DNA from: Capnocytophaga sp. oral taxon 863 str. F0517
GTDB taxonomy: Bacteria; Bacteroidota; Bacteroidia; Flavobacteriales; Flavobacteriaceae
Assembly: GCF_000466425.1 (NCBI RefSeq)
Contig: NZ_KE992171.1
Span: 176,688 to 240,687, forward strand
Length of the DNA: 64,000 bases
Reading direction: 5' to 3'
How positions within the stretch are numbered: the first letter of the stretch is position 1; every line of letters starts with the position of its first letter. The position numbers and the translations under genes are program-made. Below, piece after piece: positions 15,753 to 25,516 of the stretch. The notes below the pieces were generated by a model. The model was given only the letters and a program-made list of their open reading frames with translations. It ran no database searches and was not told the origin of the DNA.

Positions 15753-18512
15753 ATGAACAGACTCAATCATTGGCTGAGCCTCTTGGCTTTCTTCATGATG
15801 GCTACGCTCTCGGCACAAACCATTACGGGTACCGTAATTGATGAGGAGACAAAGGAACCTCTCTTAGGCGCGAATGTGCTTATCAAGGGAACTACTCATG
15901 GTATTTCTACCAATGAGAAAGGGAAATTCTCCCTGACAGCAACCGATAAAAAAGGAATCTTGGAGATTTCTTTTATTGGCTTTAAAACCAAAGAAGTACC
16001 CTATACCTTGGTAGGAGGGAAGGCTAACATCCAGGTGAGTTTGCTTGCAGAAGCAGAAGAACTTACAGGGGTGGTAGTTACCGGAAATGCGCTTTTGAAT
16101 ATGGCTAAGGAGCGTTGTACGCCCGTGGCAGTATCTACTATAGGAGCAGCCGAGATTGTCAATAAGCTGGGAAATAATGAGTTTCCTGAACTGCTCAAAC
16201 GTACCCCTTCGGTATATGCGACCAAGTCCGGTGGGGGCTATGGAGATTCTAAAATTAATATTCGAGGCTTTGGAAATGAGAATATTGCGGTGATGATCAA
16301 CGGGATGCCCATTAACGACATGGAAAATGGTAAGGTGTATTGGACCAACTGGGCAGGAATTGCCGATGTAACCTCGACCATGCAGGTACAGCGCGGCTTA
16401 GGAGCCTCAAAACTTGCCATAGCCTCTGTAGGAGGAACTATCAATATTGCCACTCGTGCGGCTGATATGCCTGAAGGAGGGCGTATATCTGCCACTTATG
16501 GAAATGACGGTTTCTACAAGGGATTGGCAGCTTACAATACTGGAAAAAACAAAAAAGGCTGGTCAGCCTCTGTATTGTTAAGCCGTACAGGAGGAGCCAC
16601 CTATGCGGACAATACCCAGTTTTTAGGTGATAACTACTTCTTTGCCTTAGGCTATTCCCCTAATGATCAGCATGCCCTTCAGTTCATGATCACAGGAGCC
16701 CCCCAATGGCATAACCAACGTGGTAGCTCTATCAGTATTAAAGATTATTTGTATTATGGTAAGGATGGTGAGCCTAATCGCCGTTATAATGCTGATTGGG
16801 GTTATAAGAATGGAGAGGCCTTCAGCTTCCGTCGCAATACTTATCACAAGCCTGTGATGATGCTTAACTGGGACTGGAACTTAAGTGAATCTTCTTCTTT
16901 TAGTACCGTAGCTTATGCTTCTTTCGGACGAGGGTATGGTTCAAACTATATGGGTAATGCTACTGACTCCAATCGAAAAAAAGTATATGCTTCGCACCTT
17001 AGAACACCAGATGGCTTAATCGATATGGATAGAGTCATTCGCTATAATCGTGGGGAAGATATTTCTGTACCAGGACAGACTATAGTTCCTAATCCCTCGC
17101 CTAATGTAGCTACCAGTCGATCAGGTTTCTCGAGAAAAGTCAGTGTCAATTCACATAACTGGTTTGGCTTCTTAACCAATTTCGAGCAAAAACTATCTGA
17201 AAACCTCTCCTTCAGTGTAGGATTGGATGGTCGTTATTACAAAGGCTATCACTATGAGGCACCTAGTGATCTCTTAGGAAATGAATACTTCTTGGATGAC
17301 TCCAATAAAAACCTGACACAACCCCGCCGTGTGACTTATACCGCTGCTGATAAGCCTAGTTACAATCCTTTTAATACCAGCATAGACCCCTTAGAGGATC
17401 AGATTACCTATAGTAACTATGGCAATGTACGCTGGATGGGGCTATTTGGCCAATTGGAATATACTACCGAAAAGCTCTCTGCTTTTGCTCAATGGTCAAG
17501 CTCTGTACAGGCCTTCCAACGTATCGATAACTTCCTAAGACCTGGAACCCTTGCCCTTGCAGGCCGACCTGAAACGGCTATGGATAAGGAGACTTCCTAT
17601 AAGGGAATCCCAGGCTACAATATCAAAGCTGGAGCCAACTATAATATCAACAATCATCACAATGTATTTGCCAATGTAGGGTACTACTCTCGTCAGCCTT
17701 TCTTCGATGCGGTATATCCTAACTATAAAAACTTCTTAGCTGCAGACCTTACCAATGAAAAAATATTTGGAGTAGAGCTCGGCTATGGATTTAAAATGGA
17801 TAATTTTGCTGCTAACCTAAACCTCTATCGCACTACTTGGAATGACCGTCATATTCGTAAAGACTTTCAATGGGACGGAGGGAATCAATATTTCATAGAA
17901 TTATTTGGTGTAGATGAGATACACCAAGGGGTAGAGCTCGATGCTTCTTATCGAGTAAATAACTATCTTAAGTTTGTGGGAATGTTCTCTGCAGGAGATT
18001 GGACTTACCAAGGTGATGCACAGGCTAATACCTTCCTTGCAGCCGATAATACAGAGTATATCCTTACAGGAAAAACGACTCCTTCTTTTGATGTAGATTT
18101 GAGTAAGCTCAAAGTGGGTGAATCGGCTCATATGACGGCTAATCTTGGGGTGGATATTACCCCTTTTGAGAACTTCAACATCGATTTGAGCTGGCACTAT
18201 GTCAATAACCTCTATGCGAAGTTGGATATATCAGCTTTGGTTGAGAATCCTAACCTTACTAGCCTTAAGCTCCCTGCTTATCACCTCTTTGATGGCGGTA
18301 TTTCTTACAAATATCCTTTTGGGAAGACCCAATCTATTACTCTTTTGGCCAATGTGAATAACCTCTTGGATACGACCTATATCGCAGAGTCTGATACCAA
18401 TAATTTGGTCAATGGAGGAACTACTGCTACTTACAAAGGAATCGATGTAAGCAACCGAGTGTTCTTCGGCTTCGGTCGTACCTGGAACGTAGGACTTAAG
18501 TATCAGTTCTAA
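15753..18512 (+). CDS. TonB-dependent outer-membrane receptor with carboxypeptidase-regulatory-like domain
   Basis: The 919-residue protein has a signal peptide (about 1-21, ending LSAQ). Next comes a CarboxypepD_reg-like beta domain (about 22-105: ITGTVIDEETKEPLLGANVL), a plug domain (about 115-235, with SKINIRGFGNENIAVMING) and a 22-strand barrel ending in the aromatic terminus NVGLKYQF. It should take up a substrate across the outer membrane with TonB/ExbBD energy. There is no SusD partner beside it, which argues against a SusC-type polysaccharide transporter. An iron complex, cofactor or peptide is possible, and the substrate cannot be read from the sequence. It stands alone, divergent from metE, with its own terminator. 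Confidence 0.92.
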   Translation: MNRLNHWLSLLAFFMMATLSAQTITGTVIDEETKEPLLGANVLIKGTTHGISTNEKGKFSLTATDKKGILEISFIGFKTKEVPYTLVGGKANIQVSLLAEAEELTGVVVTGNALLNMAKERCTPVAVSTIGAAEIVNKLGNNEFPELLKRTPSVYATKSGGGYGDSKINIRGFGNENIAVMINGMPINDMENGKVYWTNWAGIADVTSTMQVQRGLGASKLAIASVGGTINIATRAADMPEGGRISATYGNDGFYKGLAAYNTGKNKKGWSASVLLSRTGGATYADNTQFLGDNYFFALGYSPNDQHALQFMITGAPQWHNQRGSSISIKDYLYYGKDGEPNRRYNADWGYKNGEAFSFRRNTYHKPVMMLNWDWNLSESSSFSTVAYASFGRGYGSNYMGNATDSNRKKVYASHLRTPDGLIDMDRVIRYNRGEDISVPGQTIVPNPSPNVATSRSGFSRKVSVNSHNWFGFLTNFEQKLSENLSFSVGLDGRYYKGYHYEAPSDLLGNEYFLDDSNKNLTQPRRVTYTAADKPSYNPFNTSIDPLEDQITYSNYGNVRWMGLFGQLEYTTEKLSAFAQWSSSVQAFQRIDNFLRPGTLALAGRPETAMDKETSYKGIPGYNIKAGANYNINNHHNVFANVGYYSRQPFFDAVYPNYKNFLAADLTNEKIFGVELGYGFKMDNFAANLNLYRTTWNDRHIRKDFQWDGGNQYFIELFGVDEIHQGVELDASYRVNNYLKFVGMFSAGDWTYQGDAQANTFLAADNTEYILTGKTTPSFDVDLSKLKVGESAHMTANLGVDITPFENFNIDLSWHYVNNLYAKLDISALVENPNLTSLKLPAYHLFDGGISYKYPFGKTQSITLLANVNNLLDTTYIAESDTNNLVNGGTTATYKGIDVSNRVFFGFGRTWNVGLKYQF

Positions 18513-18542
18513 TAGAAGTATCAATCACTATAAAACAAAAAA

Positions 18543-18570
18543 ACTACCTGACTGTCAGGTAGTTTTTTTG
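18543..18570. terminator. Bidirectional terminator after the TonB receptor
   Basis: A stem ACTACCTGA / TCAGGTAGT (18543-18551 and 18555-18563) with a 3-base loop is followed by TTTTTTTG on the plus strand and preceded by an A-run, so it also serves the convergent minus-strand gene ending at 18593. Confidence 0.9.
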
Positions 18571-18592
18571 TTTTTTAATATAAGAGTAACAG

Positions 18593-20593
18593 CTATTTGA
18601 ACCATGTTTTTATTCTGCCAAAGAGTCCTTTGGGGAGTATATCAATTCCCAAGCCAAAGTTGCTGTCGCCTATACGATTGTAATCTTCTTTGAGGGCTTG
18701 TATATTGGCTAAGGTAATTTCTATATTCGTTAGGGGGGTATAAGTAATTTCTACAGATCCAGAGGTTTTCTGAATAGTTTTCTTAGTGATATAAGTAAAA
18801 TATTCATTTTGGATATTCAACTCCTGGATCGTATATTTCTCCTTGGTATCGATAGGCTTATCGGCTTGGAGTTCTATCAGATAATGTTCGCTATCGTAGT
18901 TATGCCAATAGCTACTGTCCTTATGTCGGAATTCGAGCAAATCTTTTTTCAGTACGGAGTGGTCAAAGTACATAAGAAATTCCTGGCCTTCTTTGTTGGT
19001 GAAGTAAGGCTTTAGGATCGTAGCTTCATAGGCGATTACCAATTCGTTTTCCTTCTTGTCGTCATGTTCTATTTTGATGGTAGCCTCCTTGAAGATCTCA
19101 CGGATGTCCTGCTCGCTCCTATCGTTGATATAGTTAAGGTTGTAGAAGAGGAAGCGGTTCCAGCCATCGATGAGTTCCTTTTTGTTGGTTTGCCTAAAGT
19201 AATTACGCATGTTATTAGCGCGGTTATAGCGATAGGTAGTTCGAAGATTAATCTTTCCCTTATCGCCATGGACAGCAATCTTTACATGTTCGTCAATACA
19301 AGGTAGGTCGAAGTGGGTAGCCTTTCTTACCTGTAGGGTAGCCTCAGGCTTGATTTCCATATAGTGACAGAAGCTCAGTATGGTACGTTTCTGTAAGCGG
19401 CCAAACTCATTGCGGGAGGTGGCATCCACGAAATAGTCCTCATCTTGGTAGTGAATCTTTACAATCACATGATTGAAAGATAACAAAGAAGGGAGGTAAT
19501 ACTTCAGATAGAAATCCGCATTGTAGTTGACCAAGGCGATAGAGGTCTCCACCTTCAGGTAGTCCAATATGGTCTTGAGCAGCACACATTTGGCCTTGCA
19601 ATCTCCTTGTTTGTTTTGGAAGGTAATGGCAGGCGCTTGTGGCTTGTGACCATTCATCTCGTCCGCATTGTAAGTATAATAGATGTTATTCTGTACATAC
19701 TCAATGGCGAACTGTATTTGTTCCTCCAAAGAGGGGAGTTTGTCCATTTTCTCCACCAAATCAGGAGCAAAAGCCCTTAGGTCGGCCTCTTTGAATACCT
19801 CCTCATAGAGCGGATAGATATAGTTAGAGAGATCTTTCCAAGTACTTTCGGTAGCAAAATCGATGAAAGGGAATATTTCTCGGTTTACATCAACCGGGTT
19901 GATATAGTCCGTGTGTTCTATTTCGAAAATTTCCCCTTTTTCGAGGTATTCTATCGGTTGGTCTAAGACATTTCCTTCCTGATCGCGGAAGAAGAAGCGC
20001 TTGTAGGCCACTTTTTTCTCTCGGTTATTGATGAATTTGTACTGATACTTCCCATAAGCCCAATAAGTATCGGGGGTCAGGTAGATATGCTTTACAAAGT
20101 CACGGCGTACGAACTCCTTTTCGGAGAATACCTTTGTGCGGGTATCTTCCAAGATAAGGATATCATAGAGGCGTAGGTCACGGATAGAGATATTGATCTT
20201 CTTAGACTTACTAATGATACCTCCATTGCTATTATTCTCATTATCCAGTATTTTGATATTGGTATCGGGGAGCTTGTCGATATATGCTCCTTCTCGAATA
20301 ACGGCAATACGATGGATATCATAGCATTCGTTTTCCTCCAAGATCATATCGTTCATGGAGGCACGTTCTAAGTTTTCAGGTTGGGTAAGGGTATAGGCCA
20401 TCAGGGCATAGTCCGCATTTTGCTGATCATCCACATAGAAGTATTTGTTCAGCAGATAGCAGAAATCCCTTCCTTCGTCTATTTGTTTGGTAGCGAAGGG
20501 CGTATCCTCACACAGCTTGATGAGTTGTTCGTTGGTTAAGGTATCAGCCCACTGAGGTGCAGGCTGTATGTTATACCCCTGTTTTATTTCCAT
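18593..20593 (-). CDS. DUF3857/transglutaminase-like protein
   Basis: The 666-residue protein has an N-terminal DUF3857-like beta region (about 60-270) and a transglutaminase-like core. Its catalytic triad is readable: Cys332 in KQGDCKAKC, His375 in SFNHVIV and Asp390 in YFVDAT. A C-terminal beta-rich region follows (about 400-640). It begins MEIKQGYNIQPAPQW and lacks the signal peptide that most Bacteroidota relatives carry, so this copy may be cytoplasmic, or the N-terminus may have been lost. It follows rpe by 53 bp on the same strand, suggesting cotranscription. A peptidase or crosslinking role is inference. Confidence 0.8.
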   Translation of the reverse strand: MEIKQGYNIQPAPQWADTLTNEQLIKLCEDTPFATKQIDEGRDFCYLLNKYFYVDDQQNADYALMAYTLTQPENLERASMNDMILEENECYDIHRIAVIREGAYIDKLPDTNIKILDNENNSNGGIISKSKKINISIRDLRLYDILILEDTRTKVFSEKEFVRRDFVKHIYLTPDTYWAYGKYQYKFINNREKKVAYKRFFFRDQEGNVLDQPIEYLEKGEIFEIEHTDYINPVDVNREIFPFIDFATESTWKDLSNYIYPLYEEVFKEADLRAFAPDLVEKMDKLPSLEEQIQFAIEYVQNNIYYTYNADEMNGHKPQAPAITFQNKQGDCKAKCVLLKTILDYLKVETSIALVNYNADFYLKYYLPSLLSFNHVIVKIHYQDEDYFVDATSRNEFGRLQKRTILSFCHYMEIKPEATLQVRKATHFDLPCIDEHVKIAVHGDKGKINLRTTYRYNRANNMRNYFRQTNKKELIDGWNRFLFYNLNYINDRSEQDIREIFKEATIKIEHDDKKENELVIAYEATILKPYFTNKEGQEFLMYFDHSVLKKDLLEFRHKDSSYWHNYDSEHYLIELQADKPIDTKEKYTIQELNIQNEYFTYITKKTIQKTSGSVEITYTPLTNIEITLANIQALKEDYNRIGDSNFGLGIDILPKGLFGRIKTWFK

Positions 20594-20646
20594 AGTTTAG
20601 AATTTTATGTTTTAGTATAGATAAAGTAGTGTGCTGTGGCCAAGGC

Positions 20647-21294
20647 TCAGCAGTTTTCTTTCAGTTCGGCGATTGTTTTCTCCGGATCTGCGGCGGAGAA
20701 GACGAAGTTACCAGCCACAAGTACATCGGCACCAGCGGCCACCAGCTTGGGTGCATTTTGGGCATTGACTCCTCCGTCCACCTCTATGAGTGTTTTGGCA
20801 TGAGATTTGAGGATCAACTCTTTAGCTTGGGCAACCTTCTTGTAGGTGTTCTCTATAAAAGATTGTCCTCCGAAGCCAGGATTGACACTCATCAGCAGCA
20901 ATACATCCACCTCCGAGATAATATCCTCCAGCATACTGATAGGCGTGTGAGGGTTCAGGGCTACTCCGGCAAGCATCCCTTCCTTTTTGATTGCCTGAAG
21001 GCTACGGTGCAAGTGAGTGCAAGCCTCGTAATGTACCGATAGGATACGACTACCCAAGCGGGCAAACTCAGAGATATATCGGTCAGGATCCACGATCATC
21101 AGGTGTACATCCAAGGGCTTTTGGGCATGTGCCCCAATGGCTTTCAAAACCGGCATACCATAGGAGATATTGGGGACGAAGACTCCGTCCATGATGTCTA
21201 TATGGAACCAATCGGCTTGGCTGCGATTGACCATCTCAATGTCTTTCTGTAAGTTAGCAAAATCGGCTGCTAATAATGAAGGTGCTATAAGCAT
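20647..21294 (-). CDS. rpe: Ribulose-phosphate 3-epimerase
   Basis: The 215-residue TIM-barrel enzyme interconverts ribulose 5-phosphate and xylulose 5-phosphate. Seen directly: IAPSLLAADFANL at the N-terminus, the metal-binding stretch WFHIDIMDGVFVPN, LDVHLMIVDPDRY, the MSVNPGFGGQSFIE loop and EVDGGVNAQNAPKL. The length is normal. A predicted promoter lies at 21323-21351. It feeds the same pathway as the transketolase subunit at 5593, although the genes are far apart. Confidence 0.96.
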   Translation of the reverse strand: MLIAPSLLAADFANLQKDIEMVNRSQADWFHIDIMDGVFVPNISYGMPVLKAIGAHAQKPLDVHLMIVDPDRYISEFARLGSRILSVHYEACTHLHRSLQAIKKEGMLAGVALNPHTPISMLEDIISEVDVLLLMSVNPGFGGQSFIENTYKKVAQAKELILKSHAKTLIEVDGGVNAQNAPKLVAAGADVLVAGNFVFSAADPEKTIAELKENC

Positions 21295-21322
21295 AATAGA
21301 TAATAATTGCGTTTCTAAGCTA

Positions 21323-21351
21323 CAAAGATACGTTTTTTTTTAAGGAAACAA
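21323..21351 (-). promoter_or_regulatory. rpe promoter (Bacteroidota type)
   Basis: Minus strand: TATCTTTG at 21323-21330 and TTG at 21349-21351, spacer 18 bp, about 29 bp from the start codon. Confidence 0.7.
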
Positions 21352-21368
21352 AATAAAAACTGAAAAAA

Positions 21369-21424
21369 TGTCAGGTATACTTCGGCTGACACCCCCTTAG
21401 CTTGATTGTCAGGGTCACTGACAA
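21369..21424. repeat. Paired GTCAG/CTGAC hairpins upstream of rpoD
   Basis: TGTCAGG occurs at 21369-21375 and again at 21407-21413, each followed by a CTGAC arm. GTCAG 21370-21374 pairs with CTGAC 21386-21390, and TTGTCAG 21406-21412 pairs with CTGACAA 21418-21424 (5-base loop). The second is the stronger stem. It could be an operator pair, a terminator-like element or part of a small RNA. Confidence 0.55.
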
Positions 21425-21650
21425 AAGAAAGCTTTAAAAACAAAAGAATATGTTATTATACAAATAATATTACCAAATAAAGTTATATTGTAAAATATTA
21501 CTATCAAACTTCGTTAATAAAATCAAATTTGGAATGATTTTTGTTAATGTAATTTCTCTGTTTGAAAGAATAAAGAAATAAGACAATAGATTTAGCAAAA
21601 CCCTTCCATATTTGGACTCTAATTGAAAATTAAACGCTATAATTAAATAA

Positions 21651-22514
21651 ATGAGACAGCTTAAAATCACTAAGCAGGTTACCAATAGGGAAACCGCTTC
21701 ATTGGACAAGTATTTGCAAGAGATAGGTAAGGTAGACTTGATCTCTGCCGATGAGGAAGTGGAGCTTGCCCAGCGTATCAAATCGGGAGATAAGATAGCT
21801 CTGGAGCGCCTTACCAAGGCCAATTTGCGCTTTGTGGTCTCTGTAGCCAAGCAGTATCAGAACCAAGGACTTACCTTGCCCGACCTTATCAATGAAGGGA
21901 ATATGGGGCTGATCAAGGCCGCTCAACGTTTCGATGAGACACGTGGATTTAAGTTCATTTCCTATGCGGTATGGTGGATTCGCCAGTCCATTCTTCAGGC
22001 CTTGGCCGAACAATCACGTATTGTGCGCTTGCCTTTGAATAAGATAGGCTCTATCAATAAGATCAACAAGATGTATGCTTACTTAGAGCAGACCCATGAG
22101 CGGGTGCCTTCAGCGGAAGAGATAGCCAAAGAACTGGACATGTCGGTCAATGATGTAAAGGAGTCTATGAAGAACTCAGGGCGACACATCTCCATGGATG
22201 CTCCTTTGGTAGAAGGGGAAGACTCCAACCTATATGATGTCTTACGCAGTGGCGAATCGCCAAATCCAGACAAGGAGCTGATGCATGAATCCCTTAAGAC
22301 AGAGATCGAACGCGCCTTGGAGACCCTTACTCCTCGTGAGGCAGACGTAATTCGCCTTTACTTTGGATTGGGAGAGAACTATCCTATGACCCTTGAAGAA
22401 ATAGGGGAGACCTTCGAGCTTACCCGTGAGCGTGTACGGCAGATTAAGGAGAAGGCCATCCGTAGGCTTAAGCATACCTCCAGAAGTAAAATACTGAAAA
22501 CGTATTTAGGTTAA
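21651..22514 (+). CDS. rpoD: Primary RNA polymerase sigma factor
   Basis: The 287-residue protein is the housekeeping sigma factor in the short form typical of Bacteroidota, without region 1.1 and the large non-conserved insert. Region 1.2 is seen at about 16-50. Region 2 follows, with [35 protein letters not shown] and [13 protein letters not shown]. Regions 3 and 4 follow, ending in [22 protein letters not shown]. It should direct recognition of the TTG/TAnnTTTG promoters seen throughout the window. It appears monocistronic, followed by a terminator at 22526-22560. Confidence 0.97.
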   Translation: MRQLKITKQVTNRETASLDKYLQEIGKVDLISADEEVELAQRIKSGDKIALERLTKANLRFVVSVAKQYQNQGLTLPDLINEGNMGLIKAAQRFDETRGFKFISYAVWWIRQSILQALAEQSRIVRLPLNKIGSINKINKMYAYLEQTHERVPSAEEIAKELDMSVNDVKESMKNSGRHISMDAPLVEGEDSNLYDVLRSGESPNPDKELMHESLKTEIERALETLTPREADVIRLYFGLGENYPMTLEEIGETFELTRERVRQIKEKAIRRLKHTSRSKILKTYLG

Positions 22515-22525
22515 TATTACTCGAT

Positions 22526-22560
22526 ATAAGCTACTCCCACAAGGGTAGCTTATATTTTCT
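22526..22560 (+). terminator. Terminator after rpoD
   Basis: A 9-bp stem ATAAGCTAC / GTAGCTTAT (22526-22534 and 22545-22553) is followed by ATTTTCTT. Confidence 0.8.
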
Positions 22561-22631
22561 TATAAATTGTTTAATCTTGTTGGTTTATTCAAAAAAAATC
22601 ACTAACTTGCGCCTTGTTATTATTTTCTTAG

Positions 22632-25115
22632 ATGAAATTGCACAAACTTATAATCTCTTTGATACTGATAGGGCTTCTATGGGGCTGTACCACTAAGTCG
22701 GACACCTATTACAACCGTCAGTTTCGTATGATTCCTACCATGTATAATGTGTTGTACAATGGGAACTTAGCCCTCGAAAAAGGGAAGAAAGAACTTGCTG
22801 AGAAGCATACTGAAAATTATTTTGAGATCTTAGAAGTGGAGCCAGAGGTGCGCTCCCAAATATATAATCTCAAGGGAGAAGGAAATCCCGATTTTGACCG
22901 TGCAGAGGAGAAAGCCATCAAGGCGATCCAGCGCCACTCCATGGTCTTCGATGGGAAACAGAAAAATCGAAAAATAGACGATGCCTATATGCTCTTGGGC
23001 AAGGCTCGTTACTACAATGGGCGCTATATCCCTGCTATGGAGGCCTTCAACCACCTGCTGACCAACTATGGAGAGACCAATCAGCGCTACAATGCCGCCG
23101 TATGGCTGGAGAAAGCCCATATCCAGCTCGGAAGAGAGCTCTTAGCCGTAACAGCTTTGGAGAAGATACTCCAAGAAGAACATCCTAAGCGCAGAGATCG
23201 TGCGGAGCTGCATGCTGTCTTGGCGCAGGCCTTTATCAACTTGGAACAATATCCCAAAGCCATAGAAGCACTCCAACAAGCCAGTGTGGAGACCCGAAAA
23301 AGACCCAAAAGAGGTCGTTATTACTACATCATAGGGCAGCTCTTCGAACGATTGGAACAGCGTGACTCCGCTAAGGCTTATTACCAAAAGACGATAGCTC
23401 TGAACTGGAAAATACCTCGCCGCTTATGGGTAGAAGCCCAGGTAGGGAAGGCACGTACCCAAACCCTTACCCCTGAGGAAAAAGTTGCCTATGTGGAGCA
23501 ACTCCGAAAAATGGAAAAACTCTACGAACACAAAGACCTGCTCGACCTTATCTATTACCAACATGCACTATTCTTAGAATCGGAAGAGAAACCTAAGGGA
23601 GCAACAGAATACTTCTTGCGCTCTTTGACCAAAAATAAAGACAATGAGGGGCTTCGCCAGCGTACACATGAACACTTGGCAGACCTCTATTTCAAAGAGA
23701 AAAAGTATCCTCTGGCTTATGCTCATTATGATAGTACCCTTGTATATATCCCTAAAAATACACTTGCTCACCTCTATATGCGCAGGAAAAGGGATAACTT
23801 GGAGCAAATAACTGTCTTCGAGCGTACCATAGCCAAGGCAGATAGCCTTTCTCGCATTATGAAGATGTCCAAGGAAGAACAAAGAAGCTATTTCCAAAAA
23901 CATATAGATTCCTTAAAGCAACATTCCCAGACCTCTGGAGCGGCTACTATTACGGATTTTGGAAGAAAGGTAGCCCAAGAATACACTCCTTCTCAAGAGG
24001 GCGGCTTTTATTTCTATTCACCACAGACGGTAGCCTATGGGAAACAGCTCTTCAAGCAACAGTTTGGAGATCGCCCGCTTTCGGACAATTGGCGTTGGTC
24101 ACAACAGTTGGTAGCACAGCAATCTTCGGATACGAACATTGATAGCCTTGAACAAGGACAGGCTGTACTGGAGAAGTACCTCAAGCAGTTGCCTTCTTCG
24201 CAGGAGCTGATAGCTCTTGAGAAGGAGCGAGAGACAGCCCTCTATGGGCTGGGGGAACTCTATTGGGAAAAATTTGCTGATGGTAAGCTCGCCCAGCAGC
24301 GACTTAATCGCTTGCTCACCCTCACTCAAAATGACAAACTCAAGGAAAAGACACTTTATCTCCTATATAAGATAAACGAAGAGAAGAATCCAAAAGAAGC
24401 GGAGACTTATAAGCAACAATTGCTGGCTTCTTATCCTAATTCAGAATATGCCAAGCCACTCTTAGGACAGCTAAGTACCAATGAAAAAGAATTGGATGCT
24501 CAATACCAAGTGTTAGAAAAACAGTTGGAAGCCCAACAATTCCAAGAAGTACTAACCTATATAGATAGCCATAAGTCACAATATAAGACCTCCTCACAGG
24601 CACCCGAATGGGAATTGCTCCGTGCCAAGGCCATAGCTCGCTTGGAAGGAAAGGCTGCCTACATACGCGCATTGGAAGCTATTGTGCAGGAATACCCTAA
24701 TACCACCCAAACTGATGACCTTCAGGATAAGCTAAAGATACTCAAAGCACAGAGTCAAACGCCTACTTTCCTTACCGATGAAGAGGCCTCCTCTTGGAAA
24801 TTAGTTGTAGAAAACATGGATGCTACAGAGCAGCAACGGCTTAAGGATTACTTAGAAGAAAATGGATTTGCCTATATCACCCTAAGTCAAGATGTATATA
24901 ATGATAAAGAGCAACTGCTTGTCCTTCATGGTTTTATGTCTCGACAGATGGCAGAAGGATTCGTGCAACGGGTCAATAATTATTTCCAAACACAAGCTAA
25001 GGAAAAAAATCAAGAAAAAGATAGATTTTTTAAAGAATTTTTCGTAATTTCGTCAGAAAATTACGCTATCCTACAAGTGTATAAAAACAAGGATGAATAT
25101 ATAAAAAATAACTAA
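22632..25115 (+). CDS. sprE: Type IX secretion/gliding lipoprotein SprE (PorW)
   Basis: The 827-residue protein is a lipoprotein (signal 1-18, Cys19 in LLWGC) composed largely of tetratricopeptide-like helical repeats. Recognisable TPR segments include DDAYMLLGKARYYNGRYIPAM and AELHAVLAQAFINLEQYPKAI. Early motifs such as YYNRQFRMIPTMYNVLYNG match the SprE/PorW family, which is needed for type IX secretion and gliding in Flavobacterium johnsoniae. The C-terminus has a small domain (about 740-820). It is followed 2 bp later by a bactofilin and then by an AtpI-like gene, the order I associate with sprE in flavobacteria. It should be anchored in the periplasm and link outer-membrane T9SS components. 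Confidence 0.85.
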   Translation: MKLHKLIISLILIGLLWGCTTKSDTYYNRQFRMIPTMYNVLYNGNLALEKGKKELAEKHTENYFEILEVEPEVRSQIYNLKGEGNPDFDRAEEKAIKAIQRHSMVFDGKQKNRKIDDAYMLLGKARYYNGRYIPAMEAFNHLLTNYGETNQRYNAAVWLEKAHIQLGRELLAVTALEKILQEEHPKRRDRAELHAVLAQAFINLEQYPKAIEALQQASVETRKRPKRGRYYYIIGQLFERLEQRDSAKAYYQKTIALNWKIPRRLWVEAQVGKARTQTLTPEEKVAYVEQLRKMEKLYEHKDLLDLIYYQHALFLESEEKPKGATEYFLRSLTKNKDNEGLRQRTHEHLADLYFKEKKYPLAYAHYDSTLVYIPKNTLAHLYMRRKRDNLEQITVFERTIAKADSLSRIMKMSKEEQRSYFQKHIDSLKQHSQTSGAATITDFGRKVAQEYTPSQEGGFYFYSPQTVAYGKQLFKQQFGDRPLSDNWRWSQQLVAQQSSDTNIDSLEQGQAVLEKYLKQLPSSQELIALEKERETALYGLGELYWEKFADGKLAQQRLNRLLTLTQNDKLKEKTLYLLYKINEEKNPKEAETYKQQLLASYPNSEYAKPLLGQLSTNEKELDAQYQVLEKQLEAQQFQEVLTYIDSHKSQYKTSSQAPEWELLRAKAIARLEGKAAYIRALEAIVQEYPNTTQTDDLQDKLKILKAQSQTPTFLTDEEASSWKLVVENMDATEQQRLKDYLEENGFAYITLSQDVYNDKEQLLVLHGFMSRQMAEGFVQRVNNYFQTQAKEKNQEKDRFFKEFFVISSENYAILQVYKNKDEYIKNN

Positions 25116-25117
25116 CA

Positions 25118-25516
25118 ATGTTTAATAAAGAAAATAAGAAAACCATGGCAGTAGACAACTCAGTGGCGGGGAGCAACCGCATCGTAGCAGGTACTAAAAT
25201 CAAAGGAGAGGTAAATTCCGGTTCTGACTTTCGCATAGACGGAGAAATAGAAGGTACGATACAGACCTCCGGAAGGCTTGTAGTAGGAAAAACAGGCCTT
25301 ATCAAAGGAAATATCATCTGTACCAATGCCGATATAGAAGGAACTGTACATGGTACCTTAGTGGTGAAGAGTACCCTTAGCCTTAAGGCTACTGCTGTAA
25401 TAGAAGGTGATGTACAGACGGATAAGCTCGCTATAGAACCAGGAGCGGTATTCAACGTAACTTGTAAGATGGGAGTAAAAAGCGCTCCTGTAGGCAATGA
25501 ACCCGCCAAAAAATAA
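25118..25516 (+). CDS. Bactofilin family polymer-forming cytoskeletal protein
   Basis: The 132-residue protein has a short polar N-terminus followed by a right-handed beta-helix of about six rungs with the regular pattern G.I.G.V..G and I.G.V.G (VAGTKIKGEVNSGSDFRID, GRLVVGKTGLIKGN). Bactofilins self-assemble into non-polar filaments at membranes and help place envelope machinery. The start is 2 bp after sprE and the end overlaps the next start by 20 bp, so the three genes should be translated together. A structural role for secretion or gliding machinery is inference from context. Confidence 0.9.
   Translation: MFNKENKKTMAVDNSVAGSNRIVAGTKIKGEVNSGSDFRIDGEIEGTIQTSGRLVVGKTGLIKGNIICTNADIEGTVHGTLVVKSTLSLKATAVIEGDVQTDKLAIEPGAVFNVTCKMGVKSAPVGNEPAKK

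Larger units (their letters stand above)
21295..21650. other. Intergenic region between rpe and rpoD
   Basis: This 356-bp stretch contains the rpe promoter (21323-21351), then a locally GC-richer segment with two GTCAG/CTGAC hairpins (21370-21424), then more than 200 bp of very AT-rich sequence up to rpoD. No exact TAnnTTTG box was recognised for rpoD. No tRNA or other known RNA was seen. Confidence 0.6.

Noticed and set aside
15753-18512. SusC-type polysaccharide-utilisation receptor
   Set aside because: No SusD, glycosidase or sulfatase genes are adjacent; it is described as a generic TonB-dependent receptor.
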